Part shown: positions 18,694 through 26,393 of the stretch, one piece after another | How positions within the stretch are numbered: position 1 is the first letter of the stretch | Layout: each line of letters begins with the position of its first letter | Origin: Rhizobium esperanzae | GTDB lineage: Bacteria; Pseudomonadota; Alphaproteobacteria; Rhizobiales; Rhizobiaceae | Direction of reading: 5' to 3' | Length of the DNA: 64,000 nt | NCBI RefSeq assembly: GCF_014197615.1 | Contig: NZ_JACIFY010000008.1 | Coordinates: 62,001 to 126,000 of the forward strand | Notes under the pieces: generated by a model | What the model saw: only the letters and a program-made list of their open reading frames with translations | The model's database searches: none | Told to the model about the DNA's origin: nothing | Program-made: the position numbers and the translations under genes

Positions 18694-19089
18694 ATGTACA
18701 AGATTCTACTTGTCTCCAGCGCCCTTGCGCTGTCGTCGCTCGCCACCAATGCTCTGGCTGATGGAGCCGTGACCGGTGCCGCCGGTGGCGCCATCACCGG
18801 CGCGATCGTCGGTGGTCCCGTGGGTGCAGCCATTGGCGGTGTGGCCGGCGGTGTTGCCGGCGCCGTCGTCGATCCGCCGCCGCGCGAGGTCGTGACCTAT
18901 GTCCAGCAGCAGCCCGCCCCGACCAGCGGCGTTGTGGTCGAGCAGCCGATCGTCGTCGGCAAGCCGCTTCCGGCTGATGTCGTCGTCACCCCGGTGCCCG
19001 ACAATCCGAAATACGCCTATACCGTTATCAACAATCGCCATGTGATCGTCGAGCCCCGGACCCATCGCGTGGTGCAGGTCATAGAATAA
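18694..19089 (+). CDS. Exported glycine-zipper protein with DUF1236
   Basis: A 131-residue protein. A signal peptide (YKILLVSSALALSSLATNALA) is followed by a glycine-zipper stretch rich in GGA/GG repeats (about residues 25-60), a Pro/Val linker, and a C-terminal DUF1236 domain with PVPDNPKYAYTVINNRHVIV and EPRTHRVVQVI. Glycine-zipper proteins often insert in or associate with the envelope. AAGGAGAA lies just before ATG at 18694. A perfect EcfG-type promoter upstream puts it in the general stress regulon, and a strong terminator follows. The molecular role is unknown. Confidence 0.85.
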   Translation: MYKILLVSSALALSSLATNALADGAVTGAAGGAITGAIVGGPVGAAIGGVAGGVAGAVVDPPPREVVTYVQQQPAPTSGVVVEQPIVVGKPLPADVVVTPVPDNPKYAYTVINNRHVIVEPRTHRVVQVIE

Positions 19090-19128
19090 TCGAAAGGTCG
19101 AGACCGCCTGTTGCGGCTCGACTCCCTC

Positions 19129-19154
19129 GGCCCCGCCTCGGCGGGGCCTTTTTT
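19129..19154 (+). terminator. Intrinsic terminator after the DUF1236 gene
   Basis: GGCCCCGC (19129-19136) and GCGGGGCC (19141-19148) with a 4-base loop and TTTTTT behind it. A textbook terminator, facing the convergent transporter gene. Confidence 0.85.
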
Positions 19155-19161
19155 GCGCCGG

Positions 19162-19599
19162 TCAGGCCCTGTAGGCGACGAGCACGGCGCCTCCCGCAAT
19201 CATAACGACGCCAAGCCAGTTCGGAAGCGTCAGGCGCTCGCCGAGGAACAGCACCGCAAAGACCGACACGAAGACGACGGATAGCTTGTCGATCGGCGCG
19301 ACGCGGGCGGCATCACCAAGTTTCAGGGCCCGGAAATAACAAATCCAGGATGCGCCGGTCGCCAGGCCGGAGAGCACGAGGAAGAGCCAGCTCCGGCTCG
19401 ACACCGAGGACGGCTCCTGCCAGTTGCCCGAGATAGAGACCATCACTGCCGCTGCCAGCAGGATGACGATGGTGCGAATGAAGGTGGCGAAGTCGGAATT
19501 CACGTTCTCGACGCCGACTTTGGCAAAAATCGCCGTGAGCGCAGCAAAACCGGCGGAAAGAAGCGCCCAAAGCGGCCAACTCGTCAGAAGGCTTTTCAT
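19162..19599 (-). CDS. EamA/DMT-family small transporter
   Basis: A 145-residue protein with about five hydrophobic helices in one EamA domain: WALLSAGFAALTAIFAKVG at the start, then FIRTIVILLAAAVMVSI, LFLVLSGLATGASWICYF with RALKLGDAA, and VVFVSVFAVLFLGERLTL, ending GVVMIAGGAVLVAYRA. Half-size DMT proteins work as dimers. I start it at 19599; an in-frame earlier start would add 27 polar residues. It lies behind the terminator of the ThuA/oxidoreductase pair, so it is probably separately expressed. Substrate unknown. Confidence 0.8.
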   Translation of the reverse strand: MKSLLTSWPLWALLSAGFAALTAIFAKVGVENVNSDFATFIRTIVILLAAAVMVSISGNWQEPSSVSSRSWLFLVLSGLATGASWICYFRALKLGDAARVAPIDKLSVVFVSVFAVLFLGERLTLPNWLGVVMIAGGAVLVAYRA

Positions 19600-19639
19600 G
19601 CAGCTTGCCCTGTTATGCCTATCGGCGTGGCGAAGGAAA

Positions 19640-19667
19640 CCGCTCACGACATTCGTATCGTGAGCGG
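19640..19667 (-). terminator. Terminator of the ThuA-oxidoreductase operon
   Basis: CCGCTCACGA (19640-19649) and TCGTGAGCGG (19658-19667) pair exactly. On the minus strand the stem is followed by TTTCCTT. Confidence 0.65.
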
Positions 19668-19680
19668 CTCGAGATCTCAA

Positions 19681-20724
19681 TCAGACCTTCAGCTCGCGCC
19701 GCTCGCGCTCGGTCACCATGGCGAGATCGAGCACTTTCTGCAGGTTGGCGGCGTGGCGGAAGTTCGGGTCCGGCTGAATGCCGCTTGCCACGGCCTCGGC
19801 AAAACGCTCGTAATTGGTCGCCACCGGTTCAACCTCGATCTCAGTCCAGGTGGCAGTTTCGACACCCTCACCGAGGCAGCCATGCAGCTCGGAACCGTTG
19901 GGACGGTGGATCACCTCAAGGCTGCCCCTTTCGCCATAAATGCGCAGCTTCAGCTCGTTCAGGTGCCCTGTCGCCCAGCGGCTGGCGTGGATGACGCCGA
20001 GCGCGCCATTGGCGAAATCGACAGACATGGTGAAGCTGTCATTGGCATCGAGCAGATATTCGCCGATCTGGCCGCCGGGCGCCTTATTGAAGGTCTTCAA
20101 CCGCGCAAAGACGTGGTCAATGTCGGTCGCCGCACCGTAGGCGGCGAAATCGAGGATATGGATACCGACGTCGCCGAGCACACCGTTCGAGCCGTGGCCG
20201 GTGGAAAGCCGCCACAGCCAGGTCGATTCCGTGCGCCAATCGCCCCAGGCACGCGACACCAGCCAGCTCTGGAGATAGGAGGCTTCCACGTGCCTGATCG
20301 TGCCGAGTTCGCCTGATAGCACCATCTCGCGAGCGCGCTGCAGCGGTGCGACATTGCGATAGGTCAGGTTGACCATATTGATGACGCCGGCCTTTTCGGC
20401 CGCCTCCGTCATCTCAAGCGCCTTCGCGTAATTCTCCGCCAACGGTTTTTCGCAGAACACATGCTTGCCCGCGGCAATCAATGCCATCGTCGTCGGGTGA
20501 TGGATGCGGTCGGGCGTGACGTTCGTCGCCGCATCGAATTCACCCCAGGCGATCGCCTCTTCCAGCGAAAGAAACCGCTTTTCGATGTTGAACTTGTCGG
20601 CGAAGGCCGAAAGCCGCTCGGGATCGGTGTCGACGGCACCGACCACTGTCACGCCGTCGATGAGGGAGAAGCGGGCGAGCTGGTTTTTCGCCATCACTCC
20701 CGTGCCAAGAACGAGTAGTCGCAT
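19681..20724 (-). CDS. Gfo/Idh/MocA-family oxidoreductase (ThuB-like)
   Basis: A 347-residue NAD(P)-dependent sugar or polyol dehydrogenase. It starts with the Rossmann motif LGTGVMAKNQLARF and carries the family's CEKPLAENYAKALEM segment (Lys of EKP is catalytic), followed by NMVNLTYRNVAPLQRA and GVLGDVGIHILDFAAYG. It sits nine bases after a ThuA-domain gene. In Sinorhizobium meliloti, thuA and thuB, members of these two families, are needed for trehalose catabolism. Here the thu transport genes are missing, so the substrate may be another sugar. The enzyme family is firm. Confidence 0.88.
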   Translation of the reverse strand: MRLLVLGTGVMAKNQLARFSLIDGVTVVGAVDTDPERLSAFADKFNIEKRFLSLEEAIAWGEFDAATNVTPDRIHHPTTMALIAAGKHVFCEKPLAENYAKALEMTEAAEKAGVINMVNLTYRNVAPLQRAREMVLSGELGTIRHVEASYLQSWLVSRAWGDWRTESTWLWRLSTGHGSNGVLGDVGIHILDFAAYGAATDIDHVFARLKTFNKAPGGQIGEYLLDANDSFTMSVDFANGALGVIHASRWATGHLNELKLRIYGERGSLEVIHRPNGSELHGCLGEGVETATWTEIEVEPVATNYERFAEAVASGIQPDPNFRHAANLQKVLDLAMVTERERRELKV

Positions 20725-20733
20725 GGATGCTCC

Positions 20734-21519
20734 TCAGCGGTAACCGGCTTCGCCGGCCTGGTGCAGTTTCGGGCCGCGCTCGACAATCGGCTCCAGTGCT
20801 TTTTCTACCGGCACATTTGGAGCGTCGGTAATACCAGTCAACGCGCCTTGCGGGCTATAGGCCCACTTGACGCCGTTGATCAGCACCTTCTGCACCGTGG
20901 CATCATGATAGGTCGGATAGGTCTCGTGGCCGGGGCGGAAATAGAAAATGTTGCCGGCGCCGCGCCGCCAGGTCAGGCCCGAACGGAACACTTCCCCGCC
21001 CTGGAACCAGGAGATGAACACCGTTTCGAGCGGCTCGGGCACCGAGAACTGCTCGCCATACATTTCCTCGTTCTCGAGTTCGAAATGTTCGCCGATGCCG
21101 GCGGCGATCGGATGGCGCGGGTTGATCGTCCACAGCCGCTCGCGCTCGCCCGCCTCGCGCCATTTCAGCGCACAGGGTGTGCCCATCAGCCGCTTGAAGA
21201 TCTTCGAGAAATGGCCGGAATGCAGAACGAGAAGGCCCATGCCCTCCCAGACGCGTTTGGCGACGCGCTCGACGACGACATCAGAGACCGCGCCGTGATC
21301 CTTGTGGCCCCACCAGGTCAAAACGTCGGTTTCGGCCAGGCGGGCCTCGCTCAAGCCGTGCTCCGGCTCCTGCAGCGTCGCCGTGGTCGCGGAGATGGCG
21401 GGATCGGTGTTCAGCGCGTTGGCGATCGTCGTGTGCATGCCTTCGGGATAGATGCCCCGGACGATCTCATTGGTAGTCTCGTGGATATTCTCTCCCCAGA
21501 CGACGGTGCGTATGGCCAT
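20734..21519 (-). CDS. ThuA-domain protein
   Basis: A 261-residue protein of the ThuA (trehalose utilisation) family with a flavodoxin-like, glutamine amidotransferase-like fold: VVWGENIHE at the start, [46 protein letters not shown] and [15 protein letters not shown]. These histidine-rich stretches are characteristic. It is the first gene of a pair with the Gfo/Idh/MocA gene and has a CG-centred palindrome 58 bases upstream (21578-21589) typical of LacI-family operators. The function in the pair is probably oxidation or isomerisation of a sugar. Confidence 0.88.
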   Translation of the reverse strand: MAIRTVVWGENIHETTNEIVRGIYPEGMHTTIANALNTDPAISATTATLQEPEHGLSEARLAETDVLTWWGHKDHGAVSDVVVERVAKRVWEGMGLLVLHSGHFSKIFKRLMGTPCALKWREAGERERLWTINPRHPIAAGIGEHFELENEEMYGEQFSVPEPLETVFISWFQGGEVFRSGLTWRRGAGNIFYFRPGHETYPTYHDATVQKVLINGVKWAYSPQGALTGITDAPNVPVEKALEPIVERGPKLHQAGEAGYR

Positions 21520-21577
21520 GATGTGCTCCTGTGGAAGCTGAAAGGTATCGATAGGCGGGAAAGCAGAAAGAAGGATT

Positions 21578-21589
21578 CAAAGCGCTTTG
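21578..21589. promoter_or_regulatory. LacI/GalR-type operator before the ThuA gene
   Basis: CAAAGCGCTTTG is an exact CG-centred palindrome of the shape bound by LacI-family regulators. No LacI-family gene lies in the window. Confidence 0.5.
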
Positions 21590-21719
21590 GAAGATGGCGC
21601 TGGCTGCGCCTCAGCCTCCTCCACGTCCAAGCAATACATAGCCCTTTGTCAGGATTTTGACAAAGGGGAAAATTTCTCCCGCGTGCTTCCGAAGAACGAT
21701 TTAAAATATCACAATGGAT

Positions 21720-22061
21720 TCAATGCGAAACGGATTTCGAGAACAGATTGACCACGACGACTCCGGATATGATCAGCCCGAGGCCGATGATCGCCGGCGG
21801 ATCGAGGCGCTGCTTGAAGAAGATCAGGCCGACCGAAGAAATCAGCACGATTCCCAAAGCGCTCCAAATCGCATAGGCGATGCCGACAGGAATGCTCTTC
21901 AGCGTCAGCGACAGGCAATAGAAGGCCGCCGCATAGCAGGCGACGACAAGCGCCGTCGGCCCGATGCGGGTGAACTGCTGCGACAATTGCAGCGCGGTCG
22001 TGCCGATGACCTCGAGCACGATAGCTGTAAACAACAGTCCGTAGATGGCGGCCTGGCTCAT
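21720..22061 (-). CDS. SMR-family multidrug efflux protein
   Basis: A 113-residue four-helix inner-membrane antiporter of the EmrE/QacE class. Helix 1 has the essential Glu in AIVLEVIGTTALQ, and the later sequence AYAIWSALGIVLIS matches the YAxWxGxG motif. It ends GLIISGVVVVNLFSKS. It would exchange protons for quaternary cations or similar drugs. It is 20 bases downstream of a TetR-family gene in the same direction, so it is probably under that repressor. Confidence 0.92.
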   Translation of the reverse strand: MSQAAIYGLLFTAIVLEVIGTTALQLSQQFTRIGPTALVVACYAAAFYCLSLTLKSIPVGIAYAIWSALGIVLISSVGLIFFKQRLDPPAIIGLGLIISGVVVVNLFSKSVSH

Positions 22062-22081
22062 GACTGTATTCCCTAGTTTAC

Positions 22082-22645
22082 TTACTTTCCGGTCAATTCG
22101 ACGAGGCGGTCGATGAGGCTCCGCCTGAGAGCATCGGCGATATCATGGCTCTCCAGCGTGTCTGCGAACCACAGCCCGTCGGCGGCAAAACGCACGATCT
22201 GCGCATCGAGCGAGGAATCGGTGCCGACATATTCCTCGGCCCGCGCCTGCACCCATTGGCGCCAGCGAAGGCGTAGCCGGGGTTCGGCAAGGAGCGCGAT
22301 CGTCACCTGCGTCCAGCTCCTGGAATCGTCGGGACGATCCTTGAGACCGGCTACTGCCCTGACATAGGCGCGGGTGAAGCGGCCCTGTGGCAGAGGATCG
22401 CCGCGCATCAGTTCCTCGATATCGGCGTCGAATTTTTCCATCAGGCTCTCGAACAGGGCATCGAGCAGCGCATTCTTCGTCGGGAAGTGATGCAGCAAGC
22501 CGCCCTTGCTGACGCTGGAGGCGGCGGAGACAGCATCGAGCGTCACGGCCGCCATGCCTTCGCTGGCGGCAAGGCGCGCGGCGACCTCCAGCAATTGCTG
22601 GCGCACGAGAGCCGGTTGTTTCTTGCGATGATGAGCGTTTGACAT
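22082..22645 (-). CDS. TetR/AcrR repressor of the SMR efflux gene
   Basis: A 187-residue regulator. The N-terminal helix-turn-helix includes GMAAVTLDAVSAASSVSKGG and LLHHFPTKNALLDALFES. The C-terminal half (residues 65-187) is a ligand domain without a named family that I recognise. I start it at 22645, since the ATG at 22681 would put 12 extra residues over the operator. A perfect 14-bp palindrome (22660-22673) lies directly before this start and is the obvious autoregulatory operator for the repressor and efflux pair. Confidence 0.88.
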   Translation of the reverse strand: MSNAHHRKKQPALVRQQLLEVAARLAASEGMAAVTLDAVSAASSVSKGGLLHHFPTKNALLDALFESLMEKFDADIEELMRGDPLPQGRFTRAYVRAVAGLKDRPDDSRSWTQVTIALLAEPRLRLRWRQWVQARAEEYVGTDSSLDAQIVRFAADGLWFADTLESHDIADALRRSLIDRLVELTGK

Positions 22646-22659
22646 GTCGAACAAAAGAT

Positions 22660-22673
22660 ACCGTCCGGACGGT
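22660..22673. promoter_or_regulatory. Operator of the TetR-SMR pair
   Basis: ACCGTCCGGACGGT is an exact 14-bp palindrome 15 bases before the repressor start. Size and place are usual for TetR autoregulation. Confidence 0.7.
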
Positions 22674-22813
22674 TTTGTCAAGAAGAATCGCTAGAGCCCC
22701 TGCCCAGCATGCATTATGCGCGAAATGCCGCGGCACCTTGATGACAGTTGCGATCATTTTCCATCAGGTGCATGAAGAGGCCGGGGAATGGGGATGATAT
22801 CGGGGATGGTTTT

Positions 22814-23203
22814 GTGACGGAGAAAGTCGCCACTCTATATGAAGCGATCGGCGGCGATCCCGCCGTGCGGGCGCTGACGCATCGCTTCTATGCGCTGATG
22901 GATACGCTGCCCGAGGCAAGCAACGTGCGCGCCGTGCATCCGCCGAGCCTCGAAGGCAGCGAAGAGAAATTCTACGAATACATGACCGGCTATCTCGGCG
23001 GCCCGCCGCTTTATACCGATAAGCGCGGCCATCCGCGCCTGCGCAGCCGCCATTTCGTCGCCGAGATCGGCCCGGTCGAGCGCGACGAATGGCTGCTCTG
23101 CTTCCGCCGCGCGCTCGACGAGACGATCGCGAGCCAGGCGCTGCGCGATCTCATCTGGGCGCCGGTCGAACGCCTCGCCCATCACATGCAGAACAAGGAA
23201 TAG
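22814..23203 (+). CDS. Group II truncated haemoglobin
   Basis: A haem protein that binds O2 or NO, about 129 residues. The family pattern is clear: TLYEAIGGDPAVRALTHRFY, then the glycine motif YLGGPPLYTDKRGHPRLR and the proximal histidine in SRHFVAEIG, with DEWLLCFRRAL near the end. I favour a GTG start at 22814, where GGGGATGG lies upstream and the family's usual N-terminus begins; ATG at 22772 would add 14 residues. It is followed after two bases by DUF423, so they are co-transcribed. A role in NO or O2 chemistry is inferred from the family. Confidence 0.88.
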   Translation: MTEKVATLYEAIGGDPAVRALTHRFYALMDTLPEASNVRAVHPPSLEGSEEKFYEYMTGYLGGPPLYTDKRGHPRLRSRHFVAEIGPVERDEWLLCFRRALDETIASQALRDLIWAPVERLAHHMQNKE

Positions 23204-23205
23204 TC

Positions 23206-23577
23206 ATGAGCCTGAACGCGCGCCTGGAGCCGGTGCTTTATCTCTTTGCCGGCCTGTTCGGCGCAGCCGGCGTGGCGCTCGCCGCCCTTGCCGCCCACGG
23301 CGGCGGCCAGGCCAACCTTGCGGCGTCCGCCTCCGCCATGTGCCTTGCCCACGCCCCCGCCCTGTTGGCCCTAGCGCTCGGCACTGCGAAACTCAAAACC
23401 GCCTGGCTGGCCGGTTTCCTGATGATCGTGGGAACACTGCTCTTTGCCGGCGATCTCGTCACGCTCCGCTTCTCCGGCTCCGGCCTCTTCCCCTACGCCG
23501 CACCGACCGGCGGTTGGGCAATGATGCTCGGCTGGCTGGCCGTGGCGGCAGGTGCGGCCTTCCGCGTCAGAACCTAA
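23206..23577 (+). CDS. DUF423 membrane protein
   Basis: A 123-residue protein with four hydrophobic helices, beginning LYLFAGLFGAAGVALAALAAHG and ending MMLGWLAVAAGAAFRVRT. The AAHG in the first helix and GDLVTLRFSG between helices 3 and 4 fit DUF423. The function is unknown. It is translationally close to the truncated haemoglobin gene, two bases apart. Its end overlaps the end of the convergent glyoxalase-like gene by four bases. Confidence 0.82.
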   Translation: MSLNARLEPVLYLFAGLFGAAGVALAALAAHGGGQANLAASASAMCLAHAPALLALALGTAKLKTAWLAGFLMIVGTLLFAGDLVTLRFSGSGLFPYAAPTGGWAMMLGWLAVAAGAAFRVRT

Positions 23578-23945
23578 CCGCGCGACTGCGGTATGCGGCC
23601 GAAGCGCAGGAGATTTCCGTGCGGATCATGGATGTAGAATTCCTCCATGTTCCACGGCCGCACTTCCATTTCGGTCAGGCGCTCCACGCCCCTTTCGCGA
23701 TATTCCGCATGAAGCGCGCCGATGCCGCCGCCGCGGAGATAGACGGAGGTCTTCTCGCAGAGACTAACATCCTCGGCACGCCAGAAATGCAGTTCCATAT
23801 CGTCGCGCCGCAGGATGAGATAATCCGGCGCCTCGTAGACGACATTGGCAAAGCCGAGTTTATCGCGATAGAAGGAGAGCGTCTCGGCGATATCGAGTGA
23901 CGGCAGGACCGGCAGAACCTCGATGCGGTCGGGGCCTTCGTTCAT
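23574..23945 (-). CDS. VOC/glyoxalase-fold protein (bleomycin-resistance-like)
   Basis: A 123-residue single-module protein of the vicinal oxygen chelate superfamily: LPVLPSLDIAETLSFYRDKLGF, then DDMELHFWRAED, VYLRGGGIGALHAEYRERG and a terminal MEEFYIHDPHGNLLRFGR. This is the dimeric arrangement of bleomycin-binding and glyoxalase-like proteins. It is the last gene of a four-gene operon with a haem-degrading monooxygenase, overlapping it by four bases. The ligand is unknown; it might act on a product of haem degradation, but nothing shows this. Confidence 0.82.
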   Translation of the reverse strand: MNEGPDRIEVLPVLPSLDIAETLSFYRDKLGFANVVYEAPDYLILRRDDMELHFWRAEDVSLCEKTSVYLRGGGIGALHAEYRERGVERLTEMEVRPWNMEEFYIHDPHGNLLRFGRIPQSRG

Positions 23946-24256
23946 ATGCCCTCGACCACGTTAAAACCCTCAAAAACCGGCGGCCCCTTGTACATCGCCT
24001 TGCGGTCTCCGGCATTGCGGTGCGCGGCGCGAAAGTTCTCGGACTTCGTCCAGTTCTGAAAATCCGCTTCGCTCTTCCAGACCGTGTGCGAGGAATAGAG
24101 CGTGTAGCCCTCTTCTTCGTTGGCCTTGCCGCGCAGCAGGCGGAATTCGACGAAACCGGGCACTTCGGCCAGGCTGGAATCGCGATTGCGCCAGACCGTC
24201 TCGAAATCGCCCTCGGTCCCGGTTACGACCTTGAAGCGGTTCATTGCGATATACAT
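23942..24256 (-). CDS. IsdG/HmuQ-type haem-degrading monooxygenase
   Basis: A 104-residue ferredoxin-like ABM-fold protein. The three residues needed in IsdG-type enzymes are present at matching spacing: Asn6 (MNRF), Trp69 (FQNWTKSENF) and His79 (RAAHR). Such enzymes open the haem ring to release iron in the cytoplasm; Bradyrhizobium HmuQ and HmuD are relatives. AAGGAGA precedes the ATG. It is third in an operon that faces away from tonB and lies 3 kb from hmuPSTUV, so it would release iron from haem imported by that system. The small gene upstream ends 9 bases before it. Confidence 0.88.
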   Translation of the reverse strand: MYIAMNRFKVVTGTEGDFETVWRNRDSSLAEVPGFVEFRLLRGKANEEEGYTLYSSHTVWKSEADFQNWTKSENFRAAHRNAGDRKAMYKGPPVFEGFNVVEGI

Positions 24257-24265
24257 GAAATCTCC

Positions 24266-24538
24266 TTACGCCTTCCTCTTCGCCGCCCTTACCGCAGGCG
24301 AGGGAAAGGCGAGAATATTATCGCCGTTTGCCGCCGCCGCGCCAAGCGGTCTTGTGGCCGCCTCCCCAGGCATGCGCGCCTCCCAGGTCGGGAACAGCGT
24401 CATATTCTGGCAGATCTGCTGGCGTTCGGCATGCTGCTGGAACAGTTCGTAGAGTTCGGGCACAAGGCCGTCGCCGCTCTGTGCAGCGAGCTTGTGCAGG
24501 CCGATCATGGTGAAGCCGTCGGGACGCTGTTCGTTCAT
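24266..24538 (-). CDS. Small protein of unknown function in the haem monooxygenase operon
   Basis: A 90-residue soluble protein. The first half is helical with HKLAAQSGDGLVPELYELF and QQHAERQQICQNMTLFP; the second half is Ala/Pro rich and basic. It contains one cysteine and four histidines. It overlaps the upstream DUF2325 gene by four bases and precedes the haem monooxygenase by nine, so it is translated within this operon. I do not recognise a family; the setting suggests a role in haem or iron handling. Confidence 0.7.
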   Translation of the reverse strand: MNEQRPDGFTMIGLHKLAAQSGDGLVPELYELFQQHAERQQICQNMTLFPTWEARMPGEAATRPLGAAAANGDNILAFPSPAVRAAKRKA

Positions 24539-24942
24539 CGGGAATTGTCTCGTTCGTTCATCGTCTGCAGCGCACGTTCCAGGCTGGACTTGCTGCCATT
24601 GCGAAGCGGGATGAAGGCCTTGCTGAACTTCTTGCAGCCGGTCTTCACCCGCAGGCAGGCATCGTGGCTGATACAGTCGATGGGGCAGAACACGCAGTCG
24701 ACAGAGGGAAGCAGCGTGTCGATGCGGGAAACCGCCTCACGCAGGCCGCCATCGTGATGAATGAGCTCGGCGCCGAAATTGCTGCAGATCTGGCGAAGAT
24801 GCGCCACCTGGCAGTCACGCCCGCCGACATAAAGAAAACTGCGGCCACCCAGTTTGGATCGTCCGTTGGATGCCTGGCTGGCCTCCTCGCCCGCGCTGTC
24901 GCGGACCTCCCGGTTCGATCCCTTCTTGCCCTTGCGAGCCAT
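24535..24942 (-). CDS. DUF2325-domain protein
   Basis: A 135-residue protein. After about 30 polar, basic residues comes a DUF2325 domain: GGRSFLYVGGRDCQVAHLRQ, then FGAELIHHDGGLREAVSR, VDCVFCPIDCISHDACLRVK and CKKFSKAFIPLRN. The five cysteines and several histidines could bind a metal. DUF2325 has no settled function. It is first in the four-gene haem operon and has a sequence fitting a RirA operator (25033-25047) about 90 bases upstream, which suggests iron control. Confidence 0.82.
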   Translation of the reverse strand: MARKGKKGSNREVRDSAGEEASQASNGRSKLGGRSFLYVGGRDCQVAHLRQICSNFGAELIHHDGGLREAVSRIDTLLPSVDCVFCPIDCISHDACLRVKTGCKKFSKAFIPLRNGSKSSLERALQTMNERDNSR

Positions 24943-25032
24943 ATGCCACCCGTTCGCTGGTTGATCGTCACACGATTCCTGCGTGTGCGGACGGACCTTA
25001 TTAAACTTGATTTTTGGAGTAAAGTATAAAGT

Positions 25033-25047
25033 TGATTGTTATTATCA
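25033..25047. promoter_or_regulatory. Putative RirA (IRO) box before the haem monooxygenase operon
   Basis: TGATTGTTATTATCA fits the TGA-N9-TCA iron-responsive operator of rhizobia with an AT-rich centre. It lies just past the tonB stop and upstream of the DUF2325 operon. Only six fixed bases match, so the place is part of the argument. Confidence 0.5.
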
Positions 25048-25049
25048 TA

Positions 25050-26336
25050 TTATTGAACCTCGATCGCAACCGAGTTGAAATTCCTTCCATTCCCACCGGG
25101 CGTTGGGCCAAATGGTGCGGCGCGTCTGATAGCATTGACGGCAAGCTGATCGATTTCAGCAATGCCGGATCCGCCTACGACGCGAACGGAAGTCAGGCCG
25201 CCGCTGCCATTCACGGAAAAATTGACGACCACAGTTCCCTTGGCCCCACCGGGGCTTCTGATCGCACGTCGAATGCGACTGCGGACCTTCCCGTCATAAT
25301 TGGCCAAGGCCGCAGTTCCGATTCCATTGTTGTTGCCGGCGGCGGGTGAATTACGATCGGATTGAACCGACCGATCGCCCTCGATAACGCCCCGCTCGGA
25401 ATCCTGCTGGGCCTCGCCTTGCGAACCCGAGGTCTTTTTCGGCGGACGCTTTTTCTCCACCGGCTTCGGCTTTTCCTGCGTCACCACTTTCGGTTTGGGC
25501 TTCGGCGTCACGACTTCCTGCGGCACGTCCGGCTCCGGCTGCAGTTCGGCCGTCTCAACGGGCTTGACCTCCTCGGGTTCGACTGCGGCGACAGGAAGCG
25601 TCTCAGATGGTTGAACTTCCGGGGGCATCTCGTCAGCAGGCTTCTGCTCCTCGGGAACGACCGTCGACATTGGCTGTACGACAGCAGTTTCCGCTGGAGT
25701 TTCCGAAACGAAAACCTCCGGCTCGACCGCTGCCGCAGTCTCCGGCGAAACGCGCGTTACCTCTGGAGACGGGGCTTGCTGGATCGGATCCTGAGTTTCT
25801 GCGGGCGAGACTTCGGTCGGCTGGATTGTCTCCGGCTCTACCGCCTCTGGAATGATTTCTTCCTGTACTGTCACATCGGTCTCGCCGGCAGCGGTCTGGT
25901 CGACGTCGGCATTACCATACATGGCGACGCTGACGGCTTCGCCCGCCTCCTCGATTGCTTCTTCCGGGACGTACGGGAAGGCAACGATCAGCACTGCGGC
26001 CAGCGCGACATGAAAAAGGAACGAACCGACACACGTCAGCGCCACCCGCCGCCGCACTGGCTTCTGCTCGTCTTCCTGCTTCTCCACCGCCGCATCCATC
26101 GGCGGCGCAGCAGCGGGAGCGGCCGGTTCGGCTTCCGGATGGTCGGGAAAGGAAGAGATCTGCGCAAAACGCGTGTAGTGGATCACCGTCTCGCCGGCCG
26201 GCTGCCGCTGCGCATTTCGCAGTTCGGGAAGCTCGTGGCCGGGGTGCATACCGGGCATGTTGTCGTTCAGGCTGGTGTCGGCGCTCTCCTCCCCGATGAG
26301 CACCTGTCTCGATCTGGATTTCGCTGAAATCGCCAT
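25050..26336 (-). CDS. tonB: TonB energy transducer
   Basis: Couples the inner-membrane proton gradient (through ExbBD) to outer-membrane siderophore and haem receptors. The 428-residue protein has about 95 cytoplasmic residues, unusually many, before the membrane helix (VALTCVGSFLFHVALAAVLIV). A long Pro/Glu/Val-rich periplasmic spacer (about residues 130-300) and a KPKPKPK stretch follow, then the C-terminal TonB domain: VRSRIRRAIRSPGGAKGTVV to APFGPTPGG. In R. leguminosarum, tonB is known beside hmuPSTUV, as here. It follows a small exported gene in the same direction, with a hairpin between them. Confidence 0.92.
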   Translation of the reverse strand: MAISAKSRSRQVLIGEESADTSLNDNMPGMHPGHELPELRNAQRQPAGETVIHYTRFAQISSFPDHPEAEPAAPAAAPPMDAAVEKQEDEQKPVRRRVALTCVGSFLFHVALAAVLIVAFPYVPEEAIEEAGEAVSVAMYGNADVDQTAAGETDVTVQEEIIPEAVEPETIQPTEVSPAETQDPIQQAPSPEVTRVSPETAAAVEPEVFVSETPAETAVVQPMSTVVPEEQKPADEMPPEVQPSETLPVAAVEPEEVKPVETAELQPEPDVPQEVVTPKPKPKVVTQEKPKPVEKKRPPKKTSGSQGEAQQDSERGVIEGDRSVQSDRNSPAAGNNNGIGTAALANYDGKVRSRIRRAIRSPGGAKGTVVVNFSVNGSGGLTSVRVVGGSGIAEIDQLAVNAIRRAAPFGPTPGGNGRNFNSVAIEVQ

Positions 26337-26367
26337 TCTTTACGCCTCGGACAGCCGGAAACATGTC

Positions 26368-26392
26368 CGCCGGGGTTCATCCCCGGCGTTTT
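26368..26392. terminator. Hairpin between the small exported gene and tonB
   Basis: CGCCGGGG (26368-26375) and CCCCGGCG (26381-26388) pair around a 5-base loop. The T-run (TTTT, 26389-26392) follows on the plus strand, not the minus strand in which both genes are read. It may attenuate or stabilise the transcript. Confidence 0.4.
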
Positions 26393-26393
26393 C

